Below are positions 37,894 to 46,768 of a stretch of DNA of 64,000 nucleotides, piece by piece; position 1 is the stretch's first letter, and every line of letters begins with the position of its first letter. A program made the position numbers and the translations under genes. The notes under the pieces were generated by a model that saw nothing but the letters and a program-made list of their open reading frames with translations, did no database searches and was not told where the DNA came from. The DNA comes from an uncultured Acidobacteriota bacterium (GTDB lineage Bacteria > Acidobacteriota > Blastocatellia > RBC074), in NCBI GenBank assembly GCA_902825875.1, contig CADECP010000008.1, forward strand, positions 62,001-126,000, given 5' to 3'.

Positions 37894-39492
37894 TTATCCG
37901 TGATGTTGATGAGCGTCTTTTTTGTTCGGCCATTTCGGGCCGGGTTCGTATTTTCCTTCTTTGATGAGCGCCATCATGCGGTCGTATTTATCCGGCGGCA
38001 AGACTCGCACCAAAGTCATCATTCCCATCATCGCCCCAGTCCAGCCTTCGGGCAGCCAGGAATTTTCAGGCCGCGCGACTTCGGCATCCATTGTCATCCA
38101 CATGTCTTGCGGATAACCGGGCACGCGCTTTTTCTTCGCGCCCGCGACCTGACTTTTCGGCAATGTCAGCGCCATGTTGCATTTCGGACAACTGCCCGGT
38201 TTGTCGGATTTCACTTCGGGGTGCATCGGGCAGGAATAAACCATGGCGGCGGCTTTGTCCTGGCCGACGTTGTTGGACACAGATTGTTCCAGCGGCACGC
38301 CGAGCGTGCGTCCGAACGAAGGACCGTTTTCATCCGACAGCGCGTGGCCGCGCGTGATGATGCCCATGCCGGACTCCATTTCGCGGCTGGGCGGAGCCAT
38401 GTGTTCGGAATGATTCATCGGCCCAACCATCGAAACCATCTGGTTCATCATGTGGTGCGGCAAATGGCAATGAATCATCCAGTCGCCAATGTTCGTCGCT
38501 TCAAATTCAATATCACGCGCCTGAGCTACGCCAACCAGAACGGTGTTGCCCGGATACCAGCCGACTTCTGGAATGCGCCCGCCTTCGGTTCCGGTGACGT
38601 AAAACTGCATGCCGTGCATGTGAATCGGGTGGTGATCCATGCTCAGGTTGACCAAACGAATCCGCACGCGCTCACCGTGTTTGACGATCAACGGCGTGCA
38701 GGCCGGGCCAGCTTTGCCGTTGAAAGTCAGCCAATTGAATTCCATCGCCAAGGTGTTCGGCACGGTGTTGTTCGGCAAAATCGCCCAGCCCTGCAGGATC
38801 AAACCGAAGTCTTTGTCCACACGCGGAGTTTGCGGTTGGCGCGGGTGAACGATGAAAAATCCGATCATTCCCATCATTTCCTGCATAGGCATGTGCGAGT
38901 GATAAAAGAACGTGCCGTGTTGGTGCAGCATAAATTCGTAGGTGTGCGTTTCGCCCGGCATAATCAGCCATTGGCCAATGCCCGGCACGCCGTCTTGCGA
39001 CATTGGCACTTCCAGCCCGTGCCAATGCGGCGTAGTCGGTTCGGGCAGATTGTTCGTGAAGTGAATGCGAACGCGGTCGCCTTCCTGAACTTCAATTGTC
39101 GGCCCCGGAATGCTGCCGTTGTAACCCCAGGCGTCAACTTTGCGTGCGTCAGCCCACGGAGCCGCCGGAAGAAATTCGGTGTGAACAGGTTCGGCGCTCA
39201 GATGAAAGACCTTCACGCCGTTTTCCAGCTTGTACGGAAGCTTCGGAATGTCAGGCGTGAACACCGGTTTGAATGGCGCGGGCGCTCCCAGAGTTTCCGG
39301 CTGCGAAGGAATTTTGGACGGAGTTGAGGGAGCCGCTGGTTTGGGCGGCGTGTGTTGATGCTGAGAATGATCCTGCGTGGCAGGTTTGGTTTCCTGATGT
39401 TGATGCTGCTGAGCGTTTGCGGTCTGCGTTGCGACCAGACTTGCGCCGAGCATCGAAGTGCGGCGAAGAAAATTGCGACGATTTGAATTCAT
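37894..39492 (-). CDS. Tat-exported multicopper oxidase with C-terminal metal-binding domain
   Basis: 532 residues from ATG 39492 (AGGAG upstream). Twin-arginine leader [19 protein letters not shown], then a His/Gln-rich linker. Three cupredoxin domains with all four copper motifs: HWHG, FYHSHMP, HPIHMHG and [11 protein letters not shown]. After the oxidase (about residue 400) a heavy-metal-binding domain follows ([24 protein letters not shown]), the same type as in the P-ATPase. It probably oxidises Cu(I) in the periplasm. The C-terminus is His-rich (KKDAHQHHG). Confidence 0.94.
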   Translation of the reverse strand: MNSNRRNFLRRTSMLGASLVATQTANAQQHQHQETKPATQDHSQHQHTPPKPAAPSTPSKIPSQPETLGAPAPFKPVFTPDIPKLPYKLENGVKVFHLSAEPVHTEFLPAAPWADARKVDAWGYNGSIPGPTIEVQEGDRVRIHFTNNLPEPTTPHWHGLEVPMSQDGVPGIGQWLIMPGETHTYEFMLHQHGTFFYHSHMPMQEMMGMIGFFIVHPRQPQTPRVDKDFGLILQGWAILPNNTVPNTLAMEFNWLTFNGKAGPACTPLIVKHGERVRIRLVNLSMDHHPIHMHGMQFYVTGTEGGRIPEVGWYPGNTVLVGVAQARDIEFEATNIGDWMIHCHLPHHMMNQMVSMVGPMNHSEHMAPPSREMESGMGIITRGHALSDENGPSFGRTLGVPLEQSVSNNVGQDKAAAMVYSCPMHPEVKSDKPGSCPKCNMALTLPKSQVAGAKKKRVPGYPQDMWMTMDAEVARPENSWLPEGWTGAMMGMMTLVRVLPPDKYDRMMALIKEGKYEPGPKWPNKKDAHQHHG

Positions 39493-39509
39493 AAAAATGC
39501 TCCTGAATT

Positions 39510-39583
39510 CATCCACGAAGTAACACGAAGGTTCACGAAGAAACCAAGTCAACTTCGAGCTTCTTCGTGTGGCTTCGCGGATG
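39510..39583. repeat. Palindromic repeat of the CACGAAG family
   Basis: Arms 39510-39541 and 39553-39583 (CATCCACGAAGTAACACGAAG / CTTCGTGTGGCTTCGCGGATG, imperfect). Related to 9569-9658. It lies between tolC and the multicopper oxidase gene. Confidence 0.8.
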
Positions 39584-39590
39584 AAAAATT

Positions 39591-40961
39591 TTAATTGCTC
39601 CCGGCTCCCGGATTTCCTGAATCACCAGCAACTCCGTTCGGCGCGTCCAGTCCGCCGGTCAGCAACAACCCACGCAGTTTGACGACGTGTTGCCACAATT
39701 CGACCAGCGACGAAATGTATTCCGTGCGCGCCTGAAACAGCGTTCGCTGTGTGAAAAGCACTTGCGGATAAGCCGCGCCCATTTGCCGAAACTTGGCCAG
39801 ATACAGGTCATAAGCCCGTTGCGCGCGCGGCAGAACTTCGCGCTGATAGCGAACCGCCACGCCCAGCGAGTTTTGATACTGGGCAAAGCTTTCGGCCAGT
39901 CGTGCGCGCAAAGCCAATTCCACACGCTGAACTTCGCGTTCGGCGGCAGTCAGGTCGGCTTTTGAAGCGGCGACGTTGCCTTGATTGCGATTGAACAGCG
40001 GCACTCGAACGCCCGCTTCCAGGCGACCTTCCCAACCGGTTTTGCCGCCGTAAAACTCCGCCCATTCGTTGCTGTATCCGACGCCGCCGCGCAGATAAAT
40101 GTCTGGCTTCGGTTCGGCTTTGGCGCGACTGACGACGGCTTTGGCGCGCTCGACTCCGGCCAACGCGCGTTTTATTTCGGGACTGTCGCGCAACAAACCG
40201 GCCAGCATTTCTTCCTGCACCAGCACAGGCGCAGTGCTTTCCAGTGAATTTTCCAGCCGGACCGGTTTCAGGTTTGCATCATTGACCACCGCCGCCAGCG
40301 TTTGCCAAACGCGGCTGTAATCATTGCGTGCGCGCAGCAAATCAATTTCGGCGCGTTGCAATTCGACTTCGGCGGCCAACACATCGGGGCGATCTGCCGC
40401 GCCTGTGTTGAACAGGTCTTCGGAAATTTCCGTCGCTTCGCGCGTCAGTTCAGCCAGTTGCTGACGCAGATCGAGCAATTGCTGAGCGCCGACGACTTCG
40501 TAATACAGCATTCGCACGGCGTTCAGCACGCGCAACCGCTGAGCTTCGGCTTCGGCCTGCGTTTGAGCTTTTTCCTGCGCGGCGATGTTTTTGCTTTTGG
40601 CCAGCTTGCCGCCGGTCAAAATGGTTTGTTCGACGAAAAACGATTGGCCGTTGCGATACGGATAGACCAGCGAATTGAACGCCAGCCCGTCGCCTTCGTA
40701 TCCGATAACTGGATTCGGCCACAGCCCGGCCTGGCGGCGGCGACCTTCGGCGGCCTGAATGGCGGCTTCGGCCTGACTGAGAGTCGGATTGTTTTTGATC
40801 GCCATTTGTTCGAGCGCAGCCAGCGTCAATTCTGGCGATGACTGTTCTTTGGTTTGTGTGGTGTTCGGTTGCTGAGCCGTTGCCGTTGGAATCAGCAAGG
40901 CGAAACATAATGCCGCTGAGGCTCCTGCACGAAGCCGCACGACAATTGATCTGAATGACAT
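39591..40961 (-). CDS. TolC-family outer-membrane channel of the copper cluster (CusC/CzcC-like)
   Basis: 456 residues. Signal peptide ends near TATAQ. Outer-membrane factor repeats: LTLAALEQMAIKNNPTLSQAEAAIQAAEGRRRQAGLWPNPVIGYEG in the first half and LRGGVGYSNEWAEFYGG...GVRVPLFNRNQGNVAASKADL in the second, as in CzcC/CusC channels. No CusA/CusB-type partner is encoded in this cluster, so it must work with a pump encoded elsewhere (the RND pair at 16-20 kb has its own TolC). Confidence 0.92.
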   Translation of the reverse strand: MSFRSIVVRLRAGASAALCFALLIPTATAQQPNTTQTKEQSSPELTLAALEQMAIKNNPTLSQAEAAIQAAEGRRRQAGLWPNPVIGYEGDGLAFNSLVYPYRNGQSFFVEQTILTGGKLAKSKNIAAQEKAQTQAEAEAQRLRVLNAVRMLYYEVVGAQQLLDLRQQLAELTREATEISEDLFNTGAADRPDVLAAEVELQRAEIDLLRARNDYSRVWQTLAAVVNDANLKPVRLENSLESTAPVLVQEEMLAGLLRDSPEIKRALAGVERAKAVVSRAKAEPKPDIYLRGGVGYSNEWAEFYGGKTGWEGRLEAGVRVPLFNRNQGNVAASKADLTAAEREVQRVELALRARLAESFAQYQNSLGVAVRYQREVLPRAQRAYDLYLAKFRQMGAAYPQVLFTQRTLFQARTEYISSLVELWQHVVKLRGLLLTGGLDAPNGVAGDSGNPGAGSN

Positions 40962-41052
40962 GATTCTTGCTCCGAAATTTTAGAGACACGAATGGTTCAA
41001 CTGCCAGCCAAACAGCCGGGCAGCGCAAATGCCAAAATTTATCGGAGTCGGT

Positions 41053-41538
41053 TTAGATTCTCAGGCTGAGCTGAAAACCCGTATGCGGCGGCGAGTGAAT
41101 CGCGGAGTCTTGAATCGGAATGGACGAGGAGTCGAAAACGAGTTTGCTGTCAGGCCACAACGAAGCTGCCAGCACGGCAACCTCTTTGCCAATTTGCGGC
41201 GCAACCGTCGAAGGCATCGGTTCGCCTTCGGGCGTTTCGCGCTTCATCGCACAGCAGTTGCGATTCATCATCGCAGCAAAAACTTTGCTGGCGGCAACTT
41301 GCTGTTCTGAATGCGCGTTTGGGGCTGAATGTGTTTGCTGAGCTTTCTTTTCCGCCGCTTTTTTCCGGTGACAAGGCGGAAGGCTTTCATCTGATTCGGC
41401 AGCTTGTTCGACAACCTGCGGCGCAGACAATTCCGCCACCTTCACGCAACACAATCCTCCGCACAGCCCAAACGAAAGCAGAAGCTGCGCGGTCAGAAAG
41501 ATTGAAATTGTCTGCTTGAAGATTCGCACGGCGGGCAT
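41053..41538 (-). CDS. Small secreted Cys-rich protein of the copper cluster
   Basis: 161 residues. The N-terminal hydrophobic segment (TISIFLTAQLLLSFGLCGGLCC) resembles a signal or lipoprotein leader, with GLCGGLCCVKV around the cleavage region. It then has a Lys/Ala/Gln-rich linker, PPCHRKK and NRNCCAMKRE. The first gene of the minus-strand copper cluster. No family recognised; the cysteines and histidines suggest metal binding. Confidence 0.65.
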   Translation of the reverse strand: MPAVRIFKQTISIFLTAQLLLSFGLCGGLCCVKVAELSAPQVVEQAAESDESLPPCHRKKAAEKKAQQTHSAPNAHSEQQVAASKVFAAMMNRNCCAMKRETPEGEPMPSTVAPQIGKEVAVLAASLWPDSKLVFDSSSIPIQDSAIHSPPHTGFQLSLRI

Positions 41539-41573
41539 TTAAGCATCCGCAAATAGAGTTATCAACTCAGCCA

Positions 41574-42494
41574 TCAACCGCCAGCCAACACCTTATCCCG
41601 CATCCGCCACAAACTCGCCGCCGTGAACGGTTCGCCGTCAAAGACAATCTGCTTCACCGTCTTGCCTTGTTTGTTCAAATACTCGGTCACGTTCATCCAG
41701 CGAATGCCGCCTTCTGAAGTCCGAATCACCAGCATCACGGGATATTCCTGCGCCGTCCAATACTCAGCCCAGCGCGCTTTCTTGATCTTGAAAATCTCGC
41801 GTCCATCCTTGCGCTGTTCGAGGTAAGAATCGCCGGATTTCAGTTGCAGGTAGACGCGCCGTCCGCTGGCGTTGCCGTTGTTGTCTTTGAATTCAATCTC
41901 GCCGTCAATGCCCCAATCCGAGTTTGGCGCAGGCCGAAAGATTTGCCCCGCTTCGCCCGCGATGGCGAAGGCGTGGCCAAGCAGGATCAATTCGCGGCTC
42001 TCGTTGTCAATCGCGCGGCGGGCTTGTTCTTCCATGGCGCGCACAGTAGCTTGCGATTCTTCCGAAGCGAATTTCTGTTCGATCAAATCCCACAGCGGCA
42101 CGCGCCGTTCGCAATCCACGCAAATGATCTCTTTCACTCCGGCGGCAATTTTCCTGCGCACCGTTTCGTGATTGGTCACGGGCGTGCCGCAATGGCCGCA
42201 CACGTAATGGCGCGTGCGCAACACGTCTGAGTCTTTCGCCCGCAGGTGCTCGTGAATGTAGCGGATGAAGTTGACCTGGGTCTCAACCGCCACGCCCGGC
42301 GCGCAGTAAACCGTTATCTCGCCCGCTCCCTCCGCCTTGCGAGTCATCTTCAATCCGAGTCGCTGCCCAGTCAGAGTCTTGAAATCTGCTGCAAAGCGCC
42401 AGAGTTGGTCTTTCTCGAACGCCGTCGTGTAGTGCAACCGCACGACCAGCGTGGCGTAAATCTCATCCAGCATCCCGCTGAAGTTGTAGGTCAC
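41574..42494 (-). CDS. 5'-truncated COR / zinc-ribbon / DUF4365 protein
   Basis: 306 residues from GTG 42494. The N-terminal part (SGMLDEIYATLVVRLHYTT then DQLWRFAADFKT) resembles the end of a COR domain of ROCO GTPases. It is followed by a zinc ribbon (YVCGHCGTPV...IICVDCERRVPLWDLIEQ, about 97-135) and a DUF4365 nuclease-like domain (NSDWGIDGEIEF, VYLQLKSGDSYL, IRWMNVTEYL, about 190-290). The Roc GTPase, LRR and start of COR are missing. The open frame extends upstream past GTG to the end of the ABC-3C ATPase gene with COR-like residues (TPFTFRRERPIQLVTYNF), so the gene seems cut at about 42541. Confidence 0.7.
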   Translation of the reverse strand: MTYNFSGMLDEIYATLVVRLHYTTAFEKDQLWRFAADFKTLTGQRLGLKMTRKAEGAGEITVYCAPGVAVETQVNFIRYIHEHLRAKDSDVLRTRHYVCGHCGTPVTNHETVRRKIAAGVKEIICVDCERRVPLWDLIEQKFASEESQATVRAMEEQARRAIDNESRELILLGHAFAIAGEAGQIFRPAPNSDWGIDGEIEFKDNNGNASGRRVYLQLKSGDSYLEQRKDGREIFKIKKARWAEYWTAQEYPVMLVIRTSEGGIRWMNVTEYLNKQGKTVKQIVFDGEPFTAASLWRMRDKVLAGG

Positions 42495-42541
42495 AAGCTG
42501 AATTGGGCGCTCGCGCCGGAAAGTGAAAGGGGTTCTGTTCG

Positions 42542-44290
42542 TTAAAAACGAATACCTAATAGGCCGCCGTCTTCATGGGCATCTGTCAATTCAACGCGCA
42601 CAAACTGACGTAGGTTGAACTCTGGATCAAACTCTTGCCAAGGAACGCTATCTGAATTCAAGCAACAGATATATTGGAAATTAAACTGTGCCGCGCTGTC
42701 AGCGGCCAGTTGCAAAGCATGCGCGACTTGCCGCTCATCTACGCCGTCGAAAATTGTGCTGTCATGAATTAGCAGCCCAGGGCCGGACTGTTTCAGTGCC
42801 CACAACTGAGCCAACATCAAGTCATAACAAAAGACCTTCATCTGCTCAATGCCTTGACTGGCAGACCGTTCAATCTTCACGTCAAATTTGAACCCGGTCG
42901 GCGCGACGTCAATGATAAGTTTACCGGGCACTTCATACAGGGCCTCTGAATTAGCGTTGAATAAAGAGATGGTTCGCTCCCTAATTTCTCTGCGCTCCTC
43001 ATAATCCGCCAGCGCTTCCAAGTGCAGCCGCTCCTGATCAATCCGCAGGTTGCTTTTCTCCTGTTCGACCTTTTTGAGGTTCTCAATGCGTGTCTTGACT
43101 TCTTCGAGTTGCGAGGCGGTTTGCAGATGGAGTTGCTGAAGCTTGTTGTATTCCTCCAACGCGCCATGTGTTTGCAAAATGGATAATAGGCTTGCTCTTC
43201 GTTCCGTCAGCGTTTCGATTTGCTGTTCCCTTCCGGCAACCGCTTCGTTCAGTCTTTTGATTTCGTCCTGCAAGAAACTTTTGCGATTAGCAACTACCTG
43301 CTGATGAAAGTCTCTCACGTCTCGTAAGCGCCTAACGAGACGATCAGGCAAAATAACACCCGCCTCCGCATAAACTCTGGTAACCAAGTCCTGACTGGCT
43401 GGTTGTTCCTCCTGATAACTGCTTTCGTAAAACAGAATCATCCGGCGATCACTGACATTCTCGTTTGTCAATTGATGAATTTGTGTCGTGAGTTGGCTCG
43501 CTTCCACTTCGATTTCACGATATTGCGGATAGACCTTGAAACTCTTGAGTTGCTCCTGCCCGCGCGTCACTTGCTCTTCCAGCCGCACCTTGCGCGTTTC
43601 CAATTCGCCGACGGTTCCGATCATGTTGGACATCAACCCGGATTTGGCGACCTCTGCCAACTGCGCCAGCATCTTCCCTCGATCTTTTAGCTTCTGCCAC
43701 TTTTGCGCATGTTCATCGGCCAAGCCAAGCAAAAAAGCGTTGTTGACTTGCTTGTCCCACTCGTGTTGTTTGCGAAAATGCTCAAAGGGAATGCTGAAAG
43801 CATCGCGGCCTTTTCTGATGAAATAGGAGATGAGGCTACGAAACGAAGGCTTGTATTTTTGCTCTTCTGGTTCCGCTGGTAGATCAAACACCAACCAACC
43901 GAGCAAGGCATTCCACTCACGAAGAGTCAGTGAGTGATCTCCAGTCTTGGCATCTATCCGCGGTTTGATAGGCCATTGCGACCAATCACCTTCGATTGCC
44001 ACCCGACCGGGGTTTTTGGTGTTCCGATGCACTGTATAGCGTTGGCCTTTCAGGTCTACATCTAAGGAAAAGGCCCAATCCAGTAATGGCTCGCGCAGCA
44101 ACCCTTTTCCTTTAGCCGTAGCTGCTCCTAAACAGAAATGAATAATCTCCAGCAGCGTTGTTTTACCCAGACCGTTTCGCGAATCTTTCTTGGTGGATTC
44201 TTTAGTACGCTCTGCCAACACCACATTGAATCCCGATTTAAACTTTACCGTCCTGAATTGCGGTTGATCACAAGAGACGGAGTGAATCAT
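42542..44290 (-). CDS. ABC-3C system SMC-like ATPase (DUF2326)
   Basis: 582 residues from ATG 44290 (GGAGG; ATGA overlap with the preceding stop). N-terminal ATPase lobe with Walker A SRNGLGKTTLLEIIHFCLG (about 38-56). The middle 200-430 is a long coiled coil (LETRKVRLEEQVTRGQEQLK; EIKRLNEAVAGREQQIETLTERR). The C-terminal lobe carries the DUF2326 segment with Walker B-like GPGLLIHDSTIFDGVDERQ. SMC-like ATPases of this type are the sensor/regulator of predicted ABC three-component conflict systems. Third gene of the cassette. Confidence 0.9.
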   Translation of the reverse strand: MIHSVSCDQPQFRTVKFKSGFNVVLAERTKESTKKDSRNGLGKTTLLEIIHFCLGAATAKGKGLLREPLLDWAFSLDVDLKGQRYTVHRNTKNPGRVAIEGDWSQWPIKPRIDAKTGDHSLTLREWNALLGWLVFDLPAEPEEQKYKPSFRSLISYFIRKGRDAFSIPFEHFRKQHEWDKQVNNAFLLGLADEHAQKWQKLKDRGKMLAQLAEVAKSGLMSNMIGTVGELETRKVRLEEQVTRGQEQLKSFKVYPQYREIEVEASQLTTQIHQLTNENVSDRRMILFYESSYQEEQPASQDLVTRVYAEAGVILPDRLVRRLRDVRDFHQQVVANRKSFLQDEIKRLNEAVAGREQQIETLTERRASLLSILQTHGALEEYNKLQQLHLQTASQLEEVKTRIENLKKVEQEKSNLRIDQERLHLEALADYEERREIRERTISLFNANSEALYEVPGKLIIDVAPTGFKFDVKIERSASQGIEQMKVFCYDLMLAQLWALKQSGPGLLIHDSTIFDGVDERQVAHALQLAADSAAQFNFQYICCLNSDSVPWQEFDPEFNLRQFVRVELTDAHEDGGLLGIRF

Positions 44291-44514
44291 TTTGGACACC
44301 TCCGCAACAAGCCATCATGAAATTCCACAGTGCCGATGGAGTAGAGGAAATCTAGCACCAGAGAGAACCGCTCAAAAGTTCCGACTTCAGGCAGGTAGCG
44401 AATTTCTTCCCACAAGGCAGAGATTGAGCGCGGCTTTTCCACACGCTCCAATACCAAAGCGCCCACCCATAACAGGGACTTTCGCATATCAATATGTTTG
44501 GTCGGAAGAATCAT
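44287..44514 (-). CDS. ABC-3C middle component (MC6-like)
   Basis: 75 residues. MILPTKHIDMRKSLLWVGAL then SISALWEEIR and RFSLVLDFLYSIGTVEF: the compact winged-helix type middle component 6 of ABC-3C systems. Both ends overlap its neighbours by four bases (ATGA), so all three proteins are made in a fixed ratio. Confidence 0.88.
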   Translation of the reverse strand: MILPTKHIDMRKSLLWVGALVLERVEKPRSISALWEEIRYLPEVGTFERFSLVLDFLYSIGTVEFHDGLLRRCPK

Positions 44515-45413
44515 CGCTCAAAAATATCGCAAAGTTGAAAGTAATGCGTAACGATGCCGACTGCTGCCCAGAAGGTTTTTGGATCATTCAGCGGGCCGTG
44601 ATTAACATAAGCGACCAAGTCCCAAAAGATTTGGTCAGCTTCACCGCCAGCGATTTTCAGAGTGCTGTATTTATTGCTCAAGATGTTCGCTACGGAGGCT
44701 GAAAAATCCGTGTTCGGATGCCGACTGGCATAGTCTTCTACATCTCGAGAGACCGGCACAGCCGGTCTTATCATCGCTACCACAGCGTCGCTCAAACGAT
44801 TCTTCGTGATCTTTTCCCGTAGTTCCGTCAATTCCAAACCTGTTTCTTGCAACGAGAAATCCTGGCGAACCAGATAGCCCAGCAAGACCTGTATTTCAGC
44901 AGCGGTAGTCTCAGTAGCAGCAGAAGGCTCCGGCACAACCCCCAACAGATCAGTACGATCAGTTAGCGAAAACGCCCTCACAATCTTCCATAATGCCTCA
45001 CGTCCCCAGTCATCAATGGTGATTTCCTTTGGTGCGCCCGTCTTTAATTGTTGAAGAGCTTTGACTGCCTGCGGGGGCAACGCGCCTTCGGCGCTCCAAA
45101 CAAAAATCCATGTCTTCATCTCCGCAGACCATTTGGCTAGCGCACCATCAAAGTCAGTTTTGATCTTCGCGGCGGCTTTGGCATCGGTCATTTGTTCCGG
45201 CCCATAACATTGATAAACAATTCCTTCGCCTTGCGAGAATCCATCGCATTTCCAATCTCCTTCCTGACCAGATGGCTTGACGGGCACAAACGTCGGATCG
45301 TGCTTTTGCATGATCTTCTCGAAGAAAGTTTGAAAAGCGCTGCCTTTGTTTTTGTGGCAAGCCAACTGAAACTGCAAAGAATGGTAATGGATGGCAAACT
45401 CGTCTTTGGTCAT
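44511..45413 (-). CDS. ABC-3C effector with REase-like N-terminus and C-terminal ABC-3C domain
   Basis: 300 residues. The N-terminal 150 residues fit a PD-(D/E)XK-like fold (FQTFFEKIMQ, then QEGDWKCDGF, then GIVYQCYGPEQ: acidic/Asp/Gln pattern of REase-like effectors). The C-terminal 130 residues (LLGYLVRQDFSLQETGLELTEL...FWDLVAYVNHGPLNDPKTFWAAVG) are the helical domain that ties ABC-3C effectors to the other two components. Likely cuts nucleic acid when the ATPase senses invasion; this role is predicted for the family, not shown here. First gene of the cassette. Confidence 0.8.
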   Translation of the reverse strand: MTKDEFAIHYHSLQFQLACHKNKGSAFQTFFEKIMQKHDPTFVPVKPSGQEGDWKCDGFSQGEGIVYQCYGPEQMTDAKAAAKIKTDFDGALAKWSAEMKTWIFVWSAEGALPPQAVKALQQLKTGAPKEITIDDWGREALWKIVRAFSLTDRTDLLGVVPEPSAATETTAAEIQVLLGYLVRQDFSLQETGLELTELREKITKNRLSDAVVAMIRPAVPVSRDVEDYASRHPNTDFSASVANILSNKYSTLKIAGGEADQIFWDLVAYVNHGPLNDPKTFWAAVGIVTHYFQLCDIFER

Positions 45414-45483
45414 GCAGTCCTTTCGAGTCTCCTGACCCGCTCTCAGCTAAGCTGATCTTATCTACCTGATGTCGCTTTTTGGT

Positions 45484-45978
45484 TCAAGCCAGATTGAGCA
45501 CCGCACAAATTATCAGGTCTCTTTGGCCTTTCCGCTCGGGCACACTCTCAGTCTCGGCTGCCGCCGGTCGGCGGGCGGCCAACAACCGTTCATATTGCTC
45601 CTCTGAGCGCTGCCGCCAATCCACATACGCGAATTGCTTGAGCGCATCCCGGATATCGGCGTCGTCCAGTCGCACGGGGATGAAGTGGCGTTGTTGATTC
45701 GTCGGGTCGCGGAAGAGCACCGAGTGATGCTCGAAGGTCACCCATTCCGACGCCGAGGCGCGCTGCGACATCATCAGCACGAGCGTCCGCGATTGCTCCA
45801 AGCCCTCTTGAATCTTGAGCAGGATCGCATCGCCCGGCTTGATCTCCCATTCATCCTCAAAAACACCGGGCCAGACGTGCAGCCCGTCCCGGCGCAGCCG
45901 CTCGGCCAACTCGCGCGCCGCCGGCTTGTCCTGCGCGCTGTGGCTGAGAAACACGTCGTATTTGAATTCTTCGCTCAT
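45484..45978 (-). CDS. Stand-alone or truncated TIR-domain protein
   Basis: 164 residues from ATG 45978 (GGAGG 8 nt upstream). TIR fold: FKYDVFLSHSAQDKPAARELAERL (beta-A), GVFEDEWEIKPGDAILLKI (BB-loop region), RTLVLMMSQRASASEWVTFEH with the likely NADase Glu, and QFAYVDWRQ. In related proteins a long sensor (WD40, NACHT or ROCO) follows the TIR, but here only about 30 residues (RPAAAETESVPERKGQRDL...) remain. It sits directly upstream of the ABC-3C genes on the same strand. It may be the 5' half of a split defence gene. Confidence 0.85.
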   Translation of the reverse strand: MSEEFKYDVFLSHSAQDKPAARELAERLRRDGLHVWPGVFEDEWEIKPGDAILLKIQEGLEQSRTLVLMMSQRASASEWVTFEHHSVLFRDPTNQQRHFIPVRLDDADIRDALKQFAYVDWRQRSEEQYERLLAARRPAAAETESVPERKGQRDLIICAVLNLA

Positions 45979-46001
45979 ACGTGTGACCTCCAAGCGTGAT
46001 T

Positions 46002-46415
46002 TCATTCTTGGCTTTGGTAGGGACTGAGATAGATGGTCGAATCGTAATCAACAATCGCCAGACGGACTTTTTGCAGCCAGCCTTCTCGTCCCAGCAAATT
46101 GCGTCGCAGATTAGGCGTGGCGGCAAAATAAATCACTGAATCGAACTCCATTCCCAGCGTGTGCAACGTGAGCAAATGGCCATAAGAAAGCAGCGTCCCG
46201 GCCAGCGTATCAAGTTTGCGTGGATAGCCGCTTTCGATGTCGAGTCCAAGTTCCTCACCAATTTCGCGCTTGAAAAGACAGACTTGCGCTCCTCGATCAA
46301 CTTCGGCTTTGCAAACGAAGGATTCTTCTCCAAGTCGCAGAACGGCTTCAATCGTGATCCCATCCTGCAGTGAGTCGTAGCCTTCGCGAGTGACGAAGGT
46401 CAATTGATGTGGCAT
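46002..46415 (-). CDS. Aspartic-protease-like protein with altered active site
   Basis: 137 residues from ATG 46415, two bases after the stop of the DUF5678 gene. It has the retropepsin-like pattern CKAEVDRGAQVCLFKREIGEEL...LRRNLLGREGWLQKVRLAIVDYDSTIYLSPY, where the second part is typical of bacterial clan AA proteins (LGxxG). The position expected to be DTG/DSG reads DRG, so the protease may be inactive or use another geometry. Paired with DUF5678, an arrangement I consider conserved. Confidence 0.7.
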   Translation of the reverse strand: MPHQLTFVTREGYDSLQDGITIEAVLRLGEESFVCKAEVDRGAQVCLFKREIGEELGLDIESGYPRKLDTLAGTLLSYGHLLTLHTLGMEFDSVIYFAATPNLRRNLLGREGWLQKVRLAIVDYDSTIYLSPYQSQE

Positions 46416-46417
46416 TT

Positions 46418-46768
46418 TCAAAAGATGAAGGGAAGCGCGTCGCTCGGTTCGACCAATTCCAGCAAGGCATCGGAATGCCCTGCTGCTTTGGCTACGGCGT
46501 GAACGACTTTGAGGTCTGTTCCGTGACAGATGAGTTGCCCGTATTTGAGCGCCACCCATTGTCCGGCGTATTCATCCCGATGCTCTTTCAGCCATTGGCG
46601 GTCGGCAGAAAAATCGCGCAGGCTGGCGGCGCAGGCAAGTTCGCGGGCGGCATTGATTCGCTGCTCCCGCTCAGTCGGGGCATTCAACACATCGCGCAGT
46701 TTCGCGCGCGATTCCGCCGGCAACGATTGAATTCCGATCAGGACTTGTTCAAACGTGAGTTCGGTCAT
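46418..46768 (-). CDS. DUF5678-domain protein
   Basis: 116 residues. The C-terminal 70 residues (RQWLKEHRDEYAGQWVALKYGQLI then DLKVVHAVAKAAG) match DUF5678, a small domain usually encoded beside an aspartic-protease-like gene, as here. The N-terminal part (TFEQVLIGIQSLPAESRAKL) is helical. Function unknown. Confidence 0.8.
   Translation of the reverse strand: MTELTFEQVLIGIQSLPAESRAKLRDVLNAPTEREQRINAARELACAASLRDFSADRQWLKEHRDEYAGQWVALKYGQLICHGTDLKVVHAVAKAAGHSDALLELVEPSDALPFIF

Noticed and set aside
37900-39327. 475-aa ORF on the plus strand
   Set aside because: Antisense of the multicopper oxidase gene; His/Arg-rich translation is the complement of Met/His codons.
45484-45978. TIR gene as part of a Thoeris system
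   Set aside because: No ThsA-like SIR2/SLOG gene lies nearby, and the neighbours form an ABC-3C system instead.
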